A stretch of 64,000 bases of DNA from Thoreauomyces humboldtii (lineage: Eukaryota; Chytridiomycota; Chytridiomycetes; Spizellomycetales; Powellomycetaceae). The notes below the pieces were generated by a model. The model did not search any database. It was not told the DNA's origin and saw only the letters and a program-made list of their open reading frames with translations. The stretch spans positions 1 through 64,000 of the forward strand of contig JADGJA010000018.1 of the NCBI GenBank assembly GCA_027596035.1, given 5' to 3'. Both the position numbers and the translations under genes were made by a program. This document shows positions 1 through 11,263 of this stretch, in pieces (within the stretch, counting starts at the first letter, position 1; each line of letters begins with the position of its first letter).

Positions 1-130
1 TACCGCCCCCGTGCTTTTCCTGGGGGTACGCCGCCCCCCCCCCCCCATCCCGCACTTTCCCCTTTCGTTGGGAAACTTTGTTTCCCCTCACTCATCGTTT
101 ATTCGTTGTTTTCTACCTGTTCTTCTTCAG

Positions 131-256
131 CTACCGGAAGCGTCCAAGTCGAGGGTGGGACCGGCGGGCGGTGGGAAGCAAAGCAACGTCGAGAGCGCCA
201 TGATGGCCGACGACGCTGCCCTCCAGGCCAGACTCGACAATCTCAGGAGAGAATAG
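131..256 (+). CDS. ESCRT-III subunit Vps2/CHMP2A (Did4), C-terminal exon only
   Basis: The frame after a pyrimidine-rich AG at 129-130 encodes a 41-residue tail beginning Leu-Pro, with a GGGK-type linker, a short acidic/alanine stretch and the ending LQARLDNLRRE before TAG at 254-256. This layout is the C-terminus of CHMP2A/Vps2: the final helix is a MIM1 motif (LxxRLxxLR) that binds the MIT domain of the AAA-ATPase Vps4 to recycle ESCRT-III at endosomes and division sites. The body of the gene lies before the window, so start, exon number and upstream phase are unknown. Another ESCRT-III paralogue with a MIM1 tail (Chmp1/Did2) is possible, but the Leu-Pro plus GGGK linker fits CHMP2 better. 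Seen: sequence and stop. Inferred: identity. Confidence 0.6.
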   Translation, partial: LPEASKSRVGPAGGGKQSNVESAMMADDAALQARLDNLRRE

Positions 257-893
257 ACAATGCGAAAAAAGAACCCTCCGTCTCAATCGTGCATGGTCTT
301 CGAATGAAAGGATCGATGAAAGGAAGCGGGACGCACAAAGAGGTCTTCTTGTTTTTTTGCCGGGTCCACGTTGTCCATCACGAAAATTAATACGAAAGGA
401 AACCGCAGCTTCTTCTGTACACACACCCCGACGCTGGTCTGCGAGCAGAGACGTGGGTTGGGATTCAAAGTCTACTCTTTCCCCCTCTCGTGCATCGGAA
501 GGGAAAGACGAAAAAGTGGTGATGTGTGGACGAGGATGGGAATCGAAGGGCGTTCTAGTCGCCCTCTCCGGCTAAAGAGGAAGCGAACCCCAAGAACCTC
601 GCTTCGAGCCCAAAACGGTGGAAGTTTTTCGATCGAAATGCAGCGACCGAAGACTCGTCTCGATTTCCAATTGTTCAAGCTAGCAATGCAAAGATCGTAT
701 CGGGAGAATGGATCAGAGTGGTATGATTCTGATATATATCGTAGGAAAAGAAATGCTGGAAAAAAAAGAACAAGAAAGATACAAAGTGCAGCAAATGTAC
801 AAAGAGACGAAAGGAACACCCAAAGTAGATAAATGAAGAGAGCCCACTAATGTCCGACGAGCAGAGTCTTGAAGACCACACACAGTCAAGTCC
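257..893. other. 3' flank between convergent genes
   Basis: This is the 3' flank of the ESCRT-III gene and of the convergent RING gene. Short open frames on both strands show no family resemblance and no consistent coding character. I see no gene here. Confidence 0.5.
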
Positions 894-2361
894 TTAAGCA
901 AGACTGCGAGGTATGGCGACCGCAACCGGGGCAGGCGGTGACGGATCCCCGTCGATTCTCGTGTCGGGGAGGTTGGCATCGACGGTAACTCGTACGACCC
1001 GCGAACAGACGGGACAGGTGCGTCTGTTACGGGACAGCCAGGGGTCCACGCACTGAGAGTGAAAGACGTGGGAGCAAGGGAGTTCCCTGACCCTGTCGCC
1101 GGGAACGTAGTCGTTCAAACAGAAGGTGCAAGTGGATGAGGTCGAGAAGCCGTCTGGAGGCTCGGGTCCCGAGTCCGGGAGGGACATCGTGCTGAGGTCG
1201 ATTGCGGTCTCCAAGACCGGCGCTGATGCTGATGGTGCTGACGGTGATGGCAGTGGGTGATGAGGAGGGTGGTGAGGGTCAAGCGGTCCTGGCACGGCCA
1301 TGGCGCTTCGATCGAATCGATTCGTTGACACATCCATCGGAGATGGGACGAAATGTTCGTCATGTGGTTCGTCGAGGTCCTCCACGACCAGCGTGGCGGT
1401 CGACGATCCCTGAGCCTCCGTCCGGGCCTTCAGAGCCGTGGGTCCGAGCGTGAGATCCGAGGATGAAGCTTGCACGACATAGGTCCTGAGCATTTCCAGC
1501 TCGGGCCTCGTCATGCAGTTGAGGGTCTCCAGCCTCACTGCTTCGGCCGTGGTCCTCATGCGACCTCTGGGAGCGGGTTGGATGCGGACGGTCTCGTGAT
1601 TGATCTGTCCGAGACGAGCGTGCCATTGCTCGGATGTCTCGTCCCTTCGTCGCCACATCTGTCGATTGACGGTCAGACGTGGACATCCGTAGGGCCAATT
1701 GCTGGTGTCGACGTTGAAGCCGGGGAGAAGCTTCTGGCCGCAACATCGGTTGCTGAAGAGGACGGCCACGAAGAGACCGGTGCAGACGCAGTAGACGATC
1801 GTGTCTGCCAACAGCATGCCCATCACGATCCGGACGAGAGGATCGCCATGTCGGCATGCGTCCGAGGGTTTGATGAGCCAGGATCCTGCTACCCAGTTTG
1901 CGTAGCTGAAGGTGGGGGAAACATACGGTAAGTCCATGGAGGAAAAGAACTGTGAATCAGTCGATCCTTTGAGCATCGACTGCGTTGTTTTCTTTTGCTC
2001 ACCAAAGCCAATCGACCCAACCGAACAATCCATAGTGGCAACAGCTTCCCCAGAACTGTTCGCTCGCCGGCATCGGCGTGGGCACGATCAATCCGCTCCT
2101 CCTCCTATCGACCCCCCTCTCCATCCACCACAGTACCGAGGTCCGGAGTATCCTCAGCGTGGTCCACGTCATGTCAGCCACGATCCAGACCTTGACGCCG
2201 TCCGTGTTGGAGCATTGCTGGTCTCCCCACAGGACGATGCCGGTGGAGTAGAGCGCGAGGATGATGACGTCGCGAAGGAGCGAAAGGACTGCGAACGGGG
2301 TGGAGAGCGGAGAATCCCGACCGCGGGCCATGGAGAAGGCCGCGACGGCTATGCAGGACAT
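894..2361 (-). CDS. Membrane-anchored RING-H2 E3 ubiquitin ligase
   Basis: Two exons, 2361-2003 and 1905-894, join across a 97-nt intron (donor GTGAGC, acceptor CTTCAG) to give 456 residues. The first third has hydrophobic segments consistent with several membrane spans, for example around LLRDVIILALYSTGIVLW and IVYCVCTGLFVAVLF. The middle is low complexity (Ser/Pro/His). A C-terminal RING-H2 finger lies at about residues 377-420: C-x2-C, then CSHVFHSQC and CPVC, that is C3H2C3 spacing with the Trp-Leu expected at the E2 contact. Such proteins ubiquitinate membrane or secretory-pathway clients. The exact orthologue was not recognised. The start is uncertain: a proline-rich open frame continues upstream to 2810 in another frame, but no phase-compatible intron to it was found. 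Confidence 0.75.
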
Positions 2362-3967
2362 ATTGTTTTAACCCTGATGACTTGCACGATCTCTGGAAAT
2401 GGGTCGACGAAGCGGTGTTCCTTCCTTTCCCTTGAGGTTGGGAGAGACGGGGGGGGAGGGGGAGGGTAGTGGTCGCTGTCGTGACGTAGGCAAATGCGTG
2501 GAGTGCGGATTCGGACAGAGAATGAGGTGGTGGATGGGATCACAGGATGTTCAAGTTCGAGCTGCACACTTTTGGAGGCCGTGAAACGGATGAGCCTGGA
2601 TGCTAGTGAAGATTCGAGGAGCAGATGATATGCCTTTGACCGGGGAGGTAGAAGATGACGGTTTGGACTGGAAGTCGGGTTGTCCCTTGGGGACGGGGCG
2701 GGTGGGCGAGGCTCTTGCTCTTGCTTGGGGAAGGACATCTCCGGGGGGTTCGGACAGCCCAACGAGAGAGAGAGAGAGAGACAGAGAGAGAAAGCCACTC
2801 TACAAACCATTTTTTCCTTCTCTCCGGGAAATGACCCCTCCTTGGCGGTGCGGCTGCCTCGGGCGAAGGTGGCCCCCTCGCCCTCGCTTTTCCTCCGTCT
2901 AATACAGTGCTATACCTTTCTTCAGGGTTCCCTGCCTGCCCTCCGTACGCGACCGCTCCATCTCGCGTGGGCCTGGTCGGAGCCTCCCGTGCATTTGTCG
3001 CGGCTACGGGTTCTGCTTCATCTGCACAAACAGCAGGTTTTTTTTTGACAGAAGGTCACCTTTCGTCAACTTGCTCATGATTGGGAAGAAGCAGAACTGC
3101 TTCCACCTTTGACCATGCATGAATATCAAGTGAGCCTGTGTTTGTCCCAAACGCATCGAGTCAGCTGTCCACGATGAGACCCCATGTCAAACGCATCGAG
3201 CCGTATGCTCGGAACATTCTCCCGATGACTCCACATATACCACGCCGGATCAGTTCCTGAGCATCGTGAAAAAACTTGTATGCTCTTCCGTAACCTGCGT
3301 AGATGTGATGAGAGGGTGAGCAATGATGACTGTGTACTTGAGAGAAAGGGAGAGAGAGGGTGAGAGAGCGTTTGGACGGCTGAACCTGAGCGCTGAGCGC
3401 AAGGGAACGCGCGTCCTTCTGCTTTGGTAAGCGGGATGTCCGAGAGTGCGAAAAGCAGAGTCTCTCTGTCGCTCTCTCTCGCTGTCTGGTCTACAGAGTA
3501 ACCTACCCCCCATACATACATACGTACCAGGAACTGCAGACAAGGATATCATTGGCAACAGAAAGTCATGAAGTCAGTACGGAGGACAAAGGTAACCCTT
3601 AGCTCCCCCCCCCCCATCCCGCAGGAAGAACAGGGGGTTCACGGCCACTTGCTAACAAACCCTCTGAATCAAACGATAGGCAGCACCTGAGGCCCCGGCA
3701 CTAGGCCGGACAGCATCCACACATTCACTACGCTCAAACAACGGGGACGAAGCAGGAGGAGGCGGTGGAGGAGGAGATGACTGGCTTCCTGTAGGTTCCA
3801 TGGGTCCCTCGTTCCCTTCCCTTCGCTGCTGCGCAAACATCCAGCATCAGCGAAAGGGGGAGGGGTTCGGTCCGTCAGAGTCCGATGAAGCAAAAACATC
3901 CTGACACAAAACTGGTCCATCGTCTCATCTCGATCAGCCCAAAGTCCTCCTCAAACCACCCGGACAG
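2362..3967. other. Intergenic region upstream of RING and DNAI1 genes
   Basis: About 1.6 kb between two divergent genes. It contains GA microsatellites (around 2764-2790 and 3340-3370), a poly-C tract near 3606-3617, and the 12-mer aaacgcatcgag twice (near 3149 and 3187). The open frames here are low complexity and lack family features. It probably carries both promoters and untranslated leaders. No gene supported. Confidence 0.5.
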
Positions 3968-6469
3968 ATGCAGCTGACGGAACCCGAGCTCAACGAGGAG
4001 CTCACCCGGATCCTCAACGCCAACAACCCTCACGCTCCCCAGAACATCGCACGGTTCAACAACAAGGAACGCGTCTTCAAGGCGAGTCCCAACGTGGACC
4101 ACCTCGTCGTCCACTTTGAGTTCGATGGTTACCTGTCCTACAGGAACGTGGAGGAAGGGATCGGGGGAGCGGCCGCTGCAGCAGCACCGGCAAAGGTCGA
4201 GGAAGCCTCCGCGGGGACGGGCCAAGGCGTGGCGACCGGAGAGGAGGGCGGCGGTGGGACGGCGACGGGGACGACGACGACGACCACGGGTGGAGAAGGT
4301 GGCGCTGCCGCTGCGCCGGTCGCAGCAGGCGCTGGAGAACCCACCCCGGGGGAACCGCAGGAGGAGAAGGCCAAGGAAGAGGAGGAAAAGAAACCGAAGG
4401 GACCTCTGCGCAATCAGTTCAACTTCAGCGAGCGGGCATCTCAGACAACCAACAATCCGTTTCGGGTACAGTTTGCCGTTGGGCACGTCGGGGAACGACG
4501 CATCGGGTGCTGACGATTCCTATTTTGGACAGGAACGGTCGACGAACACCGAACCTCCACCACAACGGACTCTCAGCGACACTGTCAACCAATGGTCCAT
4601 CTACGATGCCTACCTCGAAGACCAGATCCAGAAGGAGAAAGCGAAAGCAAAGGTAGGCTAACTTCACCATCCAGGCCTCGCACTTATGTTCTCTTGAAAC
4701 TCAATCGTGATTCAGGCACCAGCGGGCGGCGCTGGAGCGAAAGGAGCGAAAGATGAGGACAAGGGAGCGAACCTTCTTCCCACCGAATCCCACGGCGAGG
4801 ACGTCTACTACAAGAACGCCGAGCTCCGACGAGCGTTGGTCATCATCGAGCGGATGGCCAACCAGAACACGTTCGACGAAATCGCTCAGGATTACAAGTA
4901 CTACGAGGACGCGAGCGATGACATGACACCCAGCAAGGGTGAGAAGGGGCTATCAGTTCTCGGAGCATCTTATCACGTGGAACTGACGATGTTGTCTTTT
5001 TTTTTTCTCACCGCAAAGGCTCACTTCTACCGCTATGGAAGTTCCTCTGCGAAAAGGAGAAGCGAAAGCAGGTCACCTCGCTTTGCTGGAACTCTCGCTT
5101 CTCGGACTTTTTCACGGTCGGCTACGGATCTTATGATTTCTCCAATCAAGGTCCCGGTATGATCGCAGGCTTCACGCTCAAGAACCCAAGTTACCCAGAG
5201 TTCCTGTACGTGACCGACAGCGGCGTCATGTCGTTGGACTTCCATCCACAGGTAACATTGAGCAGCGCGGGGAATTTCTCCGATCATTGAGCCGAAGAGT
5301 AGAGATCTGATGTACCTGACTCTTTTCCCATGTCTAGCACCACTCGATGATCGCGGTGGGGTTGTACGATGGATCGGTGGCGGTGTACAGCATGCAGGAA
5401 AAGTCGGACGGACCGCTTTTCAAATCCGCCCCCAAGGCTGGAAAGCACACGGATCCCGTGTGGCAGGTCTGCTGGCAGAAGGACGATCTCGATGGGAACG
5501 CAAACTTCTTCTCGATATCGACGGACGGAAGGATCACGCAGTGGACTTTGTTGAAGACCGAGCTGAATCATACTGTAAGGAAAAACTGCACATTCACGAC
5601 GAAAGGTCAGGCAGAGCGTCTCTGCTGATTCCCATTGCGTGACCTTGTAGGACGTCATCAAACTCCGTCTCGAGATGGACACACCCGATGTGGACGCCGC
5701 TGGCGGGGATGCGGCGACGGATCCCGGACAGCTGTTCAGTCTTGCGGGTGGCAGCTGCTTCGATTTCCACAAACAGTTGGACCATCTCTTCGTCGTCGGA
5801 ACCGAGGAGGGCAAGATCTTCAAGTGCTCAAAAGAGTATAACAACCAGTACCTCCTTTCCTTTGAGGTGAGTCCATCAGATATAGTCAGTTTTCTCGTGG
5901 ACTTTTCGCTGAGCCTCGAGTGTGCAAAAGGGACATCAAATGTCGGTCTACGCGGTTCGATACAACCACTTCCTTCACAACGTGTTCCTGTCGGCAAGCG
6001 CGGATTGGACCGTAAAGTTGTGGGACCACGACGATGCCAAACCCGTCATGAGCTTCGACCTGGGATCCTCTGTCGGAGACGTCGCATGGGCTCCTTACTC
6101 CTCCACCGTGTTCGCTGCGGCCACCGCTGACGGAAAGGTGACCTTGCAACACCGTCCCATCTCCGTTGCCTCCACCCCGCGACTGACCAGAATCCATTTA
6201 TGTTTCTTCCCCAGGTCTGCGTGTTCGATCTCGCCGAAAATAAGTACGAACCCATCTCCGAGCAACAAGTCGTTCGAAAGGCAAAGCTCACCCATATCGC
6301 CTTCAACCCCTTCGAACCCGTCCTCCTGGTCGGAGACGACAGAGGTCAGGTCGTGTCCCTGAAGTTGAGTCCCAACCTGAGGAAGAAGGCAAAGGCGGGA
6401 AGTGATGACGAGTCGACAAAACTCAAGAACATTTTGTTGATCGCGAGAGGACTGTCGCCTACGGATTGA
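3968..6469 (+). CDS. DNAI1: Axonemal outer-arm dynein intermediate chain 1 (DNAI1/IC1 type)
   Basis: Eight exons: 3968-4465, 4533-4652, 4716-4938, 5019-5251, 5338-5574, 5651-5866, 5931-6137 and 6215-6469. All phases close, giving 662 residues. The N-terminus carries the family signature [17 protein letters not shown], then an Ala/Gly/Glu-rich insert (about residues 60-145), the conserved [12 protein letters not shown] block, a TEPPP motif, and a WD40 propeller (about 250-630) with [39 protein letters not shown] and [15 protein letters not shown], ending [11 protein letters not shown]. This is the dynein intermediate chain of the flagellar outer arm (human DNAI1, Chlamydomonas ODA9), which anchors heavy chains to the axoneme; it is not the cytoplasmic IC. 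It shows that the organism makes a motile flagellum, and the zoospore is the expected stage of use. Confidence 0.95.
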
Positions 6470-6627
6470 TCACCCGGGTCGTGATCGATCGATTTCCTTT
6501 TTTTTTTTTTGGTGGGAATAGATTACATAGGTTCTCCTACGGGTCCCTCGGTAATTGTTTGTTGTTTCTTATCTATGGTTCCAAAATTGTGCTTGTATAG
6601 TCTACCTGAGGTTTTCCAAGAAACCTC

Positions 6628-7480
6628 CTAATAATCGTCCCGCCCGCGCTTCCGATTCGCTTTCTTTGCGCCATGCCGTTCCTTCGCCTTCATCTTCTTT
6701 TCCTTCTCTACTCGCTTGCTGCAAGGGGATATCCGCAGTGAGCAACATCGATGGGAAAAAGGGAAACCACCCAACGGACGGTAAAAGTGACATACAACTC
6801 AACGACCCGCTCGACCGTCTCCTCCGACGGCTCCCTGACGATCAACGTCTCGGCGGCCTCGACGATGGTGTTGTGGAGTTTGTCGATGCAGTCCTCCAAG
6901 TTCTTGTGCTGGGTTCGATGTCGATCAGACGCCACCACGAACTCGTCCTTCTTGTTGATCTTGTTCGGATGCTGGAAGAGGCCGTAAGAAATTGGGCACA
7001 TTGAAGAGCAAATGATTCCACATCATCGTATCACCTGCTCACGTAGCCGAACTTTGACGTTGGCGGGAACCCAGTCGACGGTGCTGATGGGAAATCGCAT
7101 GTCCACCTTGGTGTTCACTGTGTCCATCCCATCTTGTTGATCAGCACCTGACTTTTATGCTCTTCCATCCAAGGATCAACCCCCGGACCTTTATTGACAT
7201 TCTGCCCCCCTGGCCCTCCGCTTCGAGAGAAGGCGATTTCCAGTTGATCTGGCATAAGGTCACGTGAGAATGCCACCGAATGCAGTCATAGATCCATGTT
7301 TGACGTTTTCAGCTCACCTCTTGGTATGCTGTCCCGGGTGAAAGTGGCGACCCATGCTTCCGTGTCGAACTCGGCACGCAATGGCACGAACCGAGAGAAG
7401 GTGCGAAATGAGAGTAGGGGTGACGACAGTCGGATGAGACATGGCTGTAGCGCCTGAATCCTGGAATATAACGAAATCAT
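6628..7480 (-). CDS. Mitochondrial ICT1/MRPL58-type peptidyl-tRNA hydrolase (GGQ class I release-factor family)
   Basis: Five exons: 7480-7318, 7248-7189, 7117-7035, 6971-6796 and 6718-6628, 190 residues. The first 36 residues are rich in Arg/Ser/Leu without acidic residues, a mitochondrial presequence. The catalytic loop SGGPGGQNVNK (GGQ at residues 68-70) is followed by VNTKVDMRF, as in ICT1. The last exon gives a lysine/arginine-rich tail ending KRGRDDY, matching the basic tail with which ICT1 probes the mRNA channel of stalled mitoribosomes. If the last intron (6719-6795) were retained, a hydrophobic tail ending at 6708 would replace the basic tail; the spliced form is clearly the family form. 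The codon-recognition domains of canonical release factors are absent, as expected. Divergent from the SLX4-like gene. Confidence 0.9.
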
Positions 7481-7855
7481 GACATGAACACAGGGTCGGA
7501 GCGAAAGGGAGAGGGGAAAGTCGATGCCTACGAGTAGAACGTGGGGAAGAAGTTCTTCGAAACGGAAGTCTGGACAAAAAAAAGTCACTTTTCGGACATC
7601 GTCAGTCTTTCGTGTCGAAGGTTTAGCCACCTCCACCTCCACCTCCCGATATTTGGCACTTGCATGTGGTCACCCAAGAGACTAGCAACAGGATAGAGAA
7701 AGCTTCTACGCATGTCGAACCTGCGCCGCAAAGGCTACCTCCGATAACTCATATTCGCTCAAGTTCGAAGGACGTAAGTATCTTGCCGGGCGCACAGAAC
7801 CTTCGATTGCGGCACGTGCAGACAGTCCAGAAGTTCCTGCATCGTATGGCAGGCG
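7481..7855. promoter_or_regulatory. Shared upstream region of ICT1 (-) and SLX4-like (+)
   Basis: A 375-bp divergent intergenic region. A short frame (7660-7878) overlaps the SLX4-like start in another frame and may be an upstream ORF. No specific promoter element was recognised. Confidence 0.35.
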
Positions 7856-10800
7856 ATGGGTCTATCTCAGAACTCTGAAACCCGGACCGTCAGTCCGACC
7901 CGATCGAGCAAGGTTACCACTCGGAAACGCAAACCTCCACCTCCACCTCCAGCACCACCAATACCGAAGCCAGCAGCGGAGATAGACATATGGGATGTGG
8001 ACGCGGAGATCCCCACTCGACGTGGACAGGCTCGCAAACGACTGCGGATCGCAGCGGAAGAGACTATCAGTGCCAGTGCGGCCGTGGTCTTCGCTGACGA
8101 CCGAAAGTCCTCGCCGTCTCCGCCGTCCTCGCTCCGAAAGGTGGATCACTCTGAACCGAGCACGCGAGCGAAGCTGGCTGCAGAAGCTGCGACGAGGCGG
8201 ATGAAGTCTTTGGAAACTCTGGCCAGCGTTAGCGCCGACAGAGGTGCACAGTCTCACAAGAGTCCAGGGAAACGTTCGACCGTGGATTTGACGATCGAGG
8301 ATGCTCTACCTGCACGGGCCGATAAAGTGTTCTTGGCTAAGTGCAGAAAAACGCCGCCGCTTGCGTCGTTGATGGCCACTTCAAAGACGGGGTACCATGA
8401 GATTCAGTCCACCACCTCGTCTTCGAGAGCCAGAGCACCATCCTTGGAAGTGATTGTGGATCTTTCCGATATCCCTGCTCCAACCACCGTTCCTCCAGAT
8501 AACGGGAACAGTGCATCATTGCAATTTGTCTCGGAACCGAGCGCTTCATCCGAAATGGCTCGAGGTTTCTCAAAGCTCTGCGAAAGCTTTCGACACGCCC
8601 CTACTAAGGCTGGATCTGGATCGGATATCCCGAAAATCGTGGAGACTGACTTCCGATCAGTTTCGAAACAGGATACGCTACGATCTGGGGCGCAGGCGCT
8701 CCAGGCTGTAGTTGCGCAGCAGAGGACAGCTTCCGATGTCTCGACACCCCTGGATCAACCCCCAACTCCGACGCCCGAGGAACCTCAGAAACCCGTGGAG
8801 CTTGAGAATGCTTCCACTGAACCAGGTCCGCCGGTCGAGATACTAGTAGTACCACCACCTCCTACCGTAAGCCACGCGGCTTCTATTCCTGCTGAAGTTA
8901 CGTCAGAAACCCATCTCGTGGACCCGCTCAAAGTGTCACCGACGAAGCCATTGTTGGTAACTCCAGCACCAGCTTCCACCTTGAATATGCCGAAGACGAG
9001 TGTCAGTTTAGATGTTGCGGCAGAGAGCAGTTTTGCGGTCATCACGGAACCGGAGATGCAGCTTGTTTGGATCGTCCCGGATTCCGCTGAGGATGGGACT
9101 GTCAAATGCACGATTCATCGGCAAGCGGTCAAACCGCCGCCAGTGAAGAAGCCGAAGGTTACAAAAGCCAGGGAGGTGACTCCCATTATTATCCGTGATG
9201 GCAGCGTTGAACCTCTGCCACCCGCGGTGGCTTCGAACGCGGCCATCAAGCCTACCAGATCGCGCAAGTCCGCTTTGAACGTTGTCACGACCGATGCGAA
9301 AGTTACGAAACGGCGGCCGAAGAGGAAGAGGCCCATACCCATGTCCGAGTTTACTTTCGTGCTCTCAAAGCTTGAGGGACGCCAGCGGAGAAAGGGTCGA
9401 GAGTTTCCGGTCACCGTCTTACAAGCACCGCTAGCTCGTCAGATCGTCAATGAGAAGATACCCGGCATCCTTGCCATGCGTCCGCATCAAATCCGTGATT
9501 ACGCTCTAGACAATGCCATATCCCCGGACGGTCTCGCAGTACTCGAAACGACAGATGAACCGACTCCTTCCAGCGTCGTGACCGAAGCTCCGACTCCATT
9601 GACACTCTGGGCTTTATCCTCGACTCACCTCCTACCTCGCGAACTTGAAAGAACAGACCTGTTGGATGACTGCATTTGTGTGCGATCCTCTCAACCGTCC
9701 GAGCAGGGTGCTCGGGAACTCGACATTCATTTCACGCAGGAGCGCACAAATCTCGAACTGGAGACGGCAGGTCACATATCCGCCATACGAGCCGTGTACG
9801 ACAGCGAGAAAAGGTCCCGGGAGTTACAGCTCGAGGCCGACATTGCCGCTTTGAGAGAACAGCATGCCACTTGGGCGGCTGAACATCTGATCAGGCAGAA
9901 TGTAGAGATTGAAGCGTTCAGGAAGAAAGAAGACGATAGGATGTTTGGGTTGCGCACGGGGAGATCAGAACGGGAGGCGGAGGAACGGAATAGACAGTCC
10001 GAGGTGGAGCTGGCGGGGATGACTCCCGTCGGCAAAGATCCCGTGACAGGTCACAGCGACGTCGCTTTTGATATCACACGGCGCAGCTTTTCAAGTAACG
10101 GGGCTAACGAGATTATTGAGCTGCCATCAAGAGCGGTTGCGCCGCCAGCGAGGCAGCCGCCACCCCCTCGACCAGTTATAAGTCCTATCAAGCCAGGACC
10201 CCAGCCGTTCCCACTCGACCCAGGACCGGAAGCAGAGGATATATACCCGATGCCTGACGATGACGATGCGTTTGCCGAAGACATGGCGCCGGCTTTGGAC
10301 GTCGTCGAGTCCATCAGCGATGTGCAGCGGAAGCCATCAAAAGCAGAGCCTCCGTTGAACATTGAACTCGACTCTTATGGCATGCCTGAGGGAGACCTTG
10401 GATTTGCTGTCGACGTCCCGGCCCTGGTCGATCAAGTTCATACCTCTTCGGGGCTGTTTCCGCATTCGACAAACAGGGAGGCTGTCGCTTCCCCGATTTC
10501 CTCGACTCATGACCTGTCAGTGCCTGTCGATGACCCTGTCGATGACCTGGATCACTATTGCGTCTCCCTCGACGATCACGACCTTGACTTTGCAAACGAC
10601 TACCCTTTTCCCGACAATGACGAGCTGGACCTGGGAACCGGATACTCTCCACCAACTCCTCCTCCATACCTTTCTCCTGTCGCCGTTGAAATCCACAACG
10701 TGGAGGAGGTCGTTTCTTCCAGCCCAGACCTTCTTGGAGCTTCTTTCCATTCTACGATCCGAAGTCGATCCTCCTTTCGCAGTTCTCATCCCATTCCGAT

Positions 10801-11263
10801 CCTCGATAACAGTGAAGATTACTATGATTTGGACGCCAATGCAGGGATCCTCGCATATGACTGTTCGGGTGCTCCATCTTCTCAAGGTGTTCTATCACAA
10901 CCACGACGTATCCCCAGCACTCGTCCCACGCTTTCGCAACGACCACAGCCGGCCGCCGTGATCGTGGACGATGTCGACCTTCTCGACGACCGGGAACCGT
11001 CAGACCACGATGAGCCTGACGATCGACCCATCGACGAACGTCTCTTCTCCTACATACAAAGACAGGATCATCTCTACAGTCGGATCCTACGCTACGAACC
11101 ACTGGACTTTGAGAGTCTCCACGCGCAGGTCGTGCTGGCAAGGGGACTGGAAAAGTGCAGTCGGAAAGCTCTGGGAGGGTTTTTGGACAGCAAGGCCATC
11201 AACTATGTCCTTCCCACGAAGCCCGTTAAGCCTGGAGCAAACAATAGGAGGAGGTGGAAATGA
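7856..11263 (+). CDS. SLX4-like structure-specific endonuclease scaffold
   Basis: A single exon of 1,135 residues. Most of the protein is predicted disordered: Pro-rich near residues 25-40, basic patches such as KRRPKRKRP (near 485) and acidic stretches in the last third. A charged, probably helical segment lies at about 625-720. The recognisable part is the C-terminus (about 1060-1115): an FSYIQRQDHLYSRILRYEPLD block followed by a GFLDSKAINY motif. This is the Slx4 conserved C-terminal domain, which binds the GIY-YIG nuclease Slx1 to resolve branched DNA such as Holliday junctions and flaps. No UBZ zinc finger or BTB domain was seen. Fungal Slx4 proteins diverge outside this domain, so the assignment rests mainly on the tail. 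Start chosen at the first ATG of the open frame. Confidence 0.65.
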   Translation: MGLSQNSETRTVSPTRSSKVTTRKRKPPPPPPAPPIPKPAAEIDIWDVDAEIPTRRGQARKRLRIAAEETISASAAVVFADDRKSSPSPPSSLRKVDHSEPSTRAKLAAEAATRRMKSLETLASVSADRGAQSHKSPGKRSTVDLTIEDALPARADKVFLAKCRKTPPLASLMATSKTGYHEIQSTTSSSRARAPSLEVIVDLSDIPAPTTVPPDNGNSASLQFVSEPSASSEMARGFSKLCESFRHAPTKAGSGSDIPKIVETDFRSVSKQDTLRSGAQALQAVVAQQRTASDVSTPLDQPPTPTPEEPQKPVELENASTEPGPPVEILVVPPPPTVSHAASIPAEVTSETHLVDPLKVSPTKPLLVTPAPASTLNMPKTSVSLDVAAESSFAVITEPEMQLVWIVPDSAEDGTVKCTIHRQAVKPPPVKKPKVTKAREVTPIIIRDGSVEPLPPAVASNAAIKPTRSRKSALNVVTTDAKVTKRRPKRKRPIPMSEFTFVLSKLEGRQRRKGREFPVTVLQAPLARQIVNEKIPGILAMRPHQIRDYALDNAISPDGLAVLETTDEPTPSSVVTEAPTPLTLWALSSTHLLPRELERTDLLDDCICVRSSQPSEQGARELDIHFTQERTNLELETAGHISAIRAVYDSEKRSRELQLEADIAALREQHATWAAEHLIRQNVEIEAFRKKEDDRMFGLRTGRSEREAEERNRQSEVELAGMTPVGKDPVTGHSDVAFDITRRSFSSNGANEIIELPSRAVAPPARQPPPPRPVISPIKPGPQPFPLDPGPEAEDIYPMPDDDDAFAEDMAPALDVVESISDVQRKPSKAEPPLNIELDSYGMPEGDLGFAVDVPALVDQVHTSSGLFPHSTNREAVASPISSTHDLSVPVDDPVDDLDHYCVSLDDHDLDFANDYPFPDNDELDLGTGYSPPTPPPYLSPVAVEIHNVEEVVSSSPDLLGASFHSTIRSRSSFRSSHPIPILDNSEDYYDLDANAGILAYDCSGAPSSQGVLSQPRRIPSTRPTLSQRPQPAAVIVDDVDLLDDREPSDHDEPDDRPIDERLFSYIQRQDHLYSRILRYEPLDFESLHAQVVLARGLEKCSRKALGGFLDSKAINYVLPTKPVKPGANNRRRWK

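Noticed and set aside
2764..2790. GA microsatellite and similar purine runs (also near 3340 and 49460)
   Set aside because: Simple sequence repeats in promoters; no sign of a mobile element, array or other system.
2349..2810. Proline-rich minus frame as a 5' exon of the RING gene
   Set aside because: No GT..AG pair joins it in phase to the exon starting at 2361; the frame overlaps a GA/CT microsatellite.
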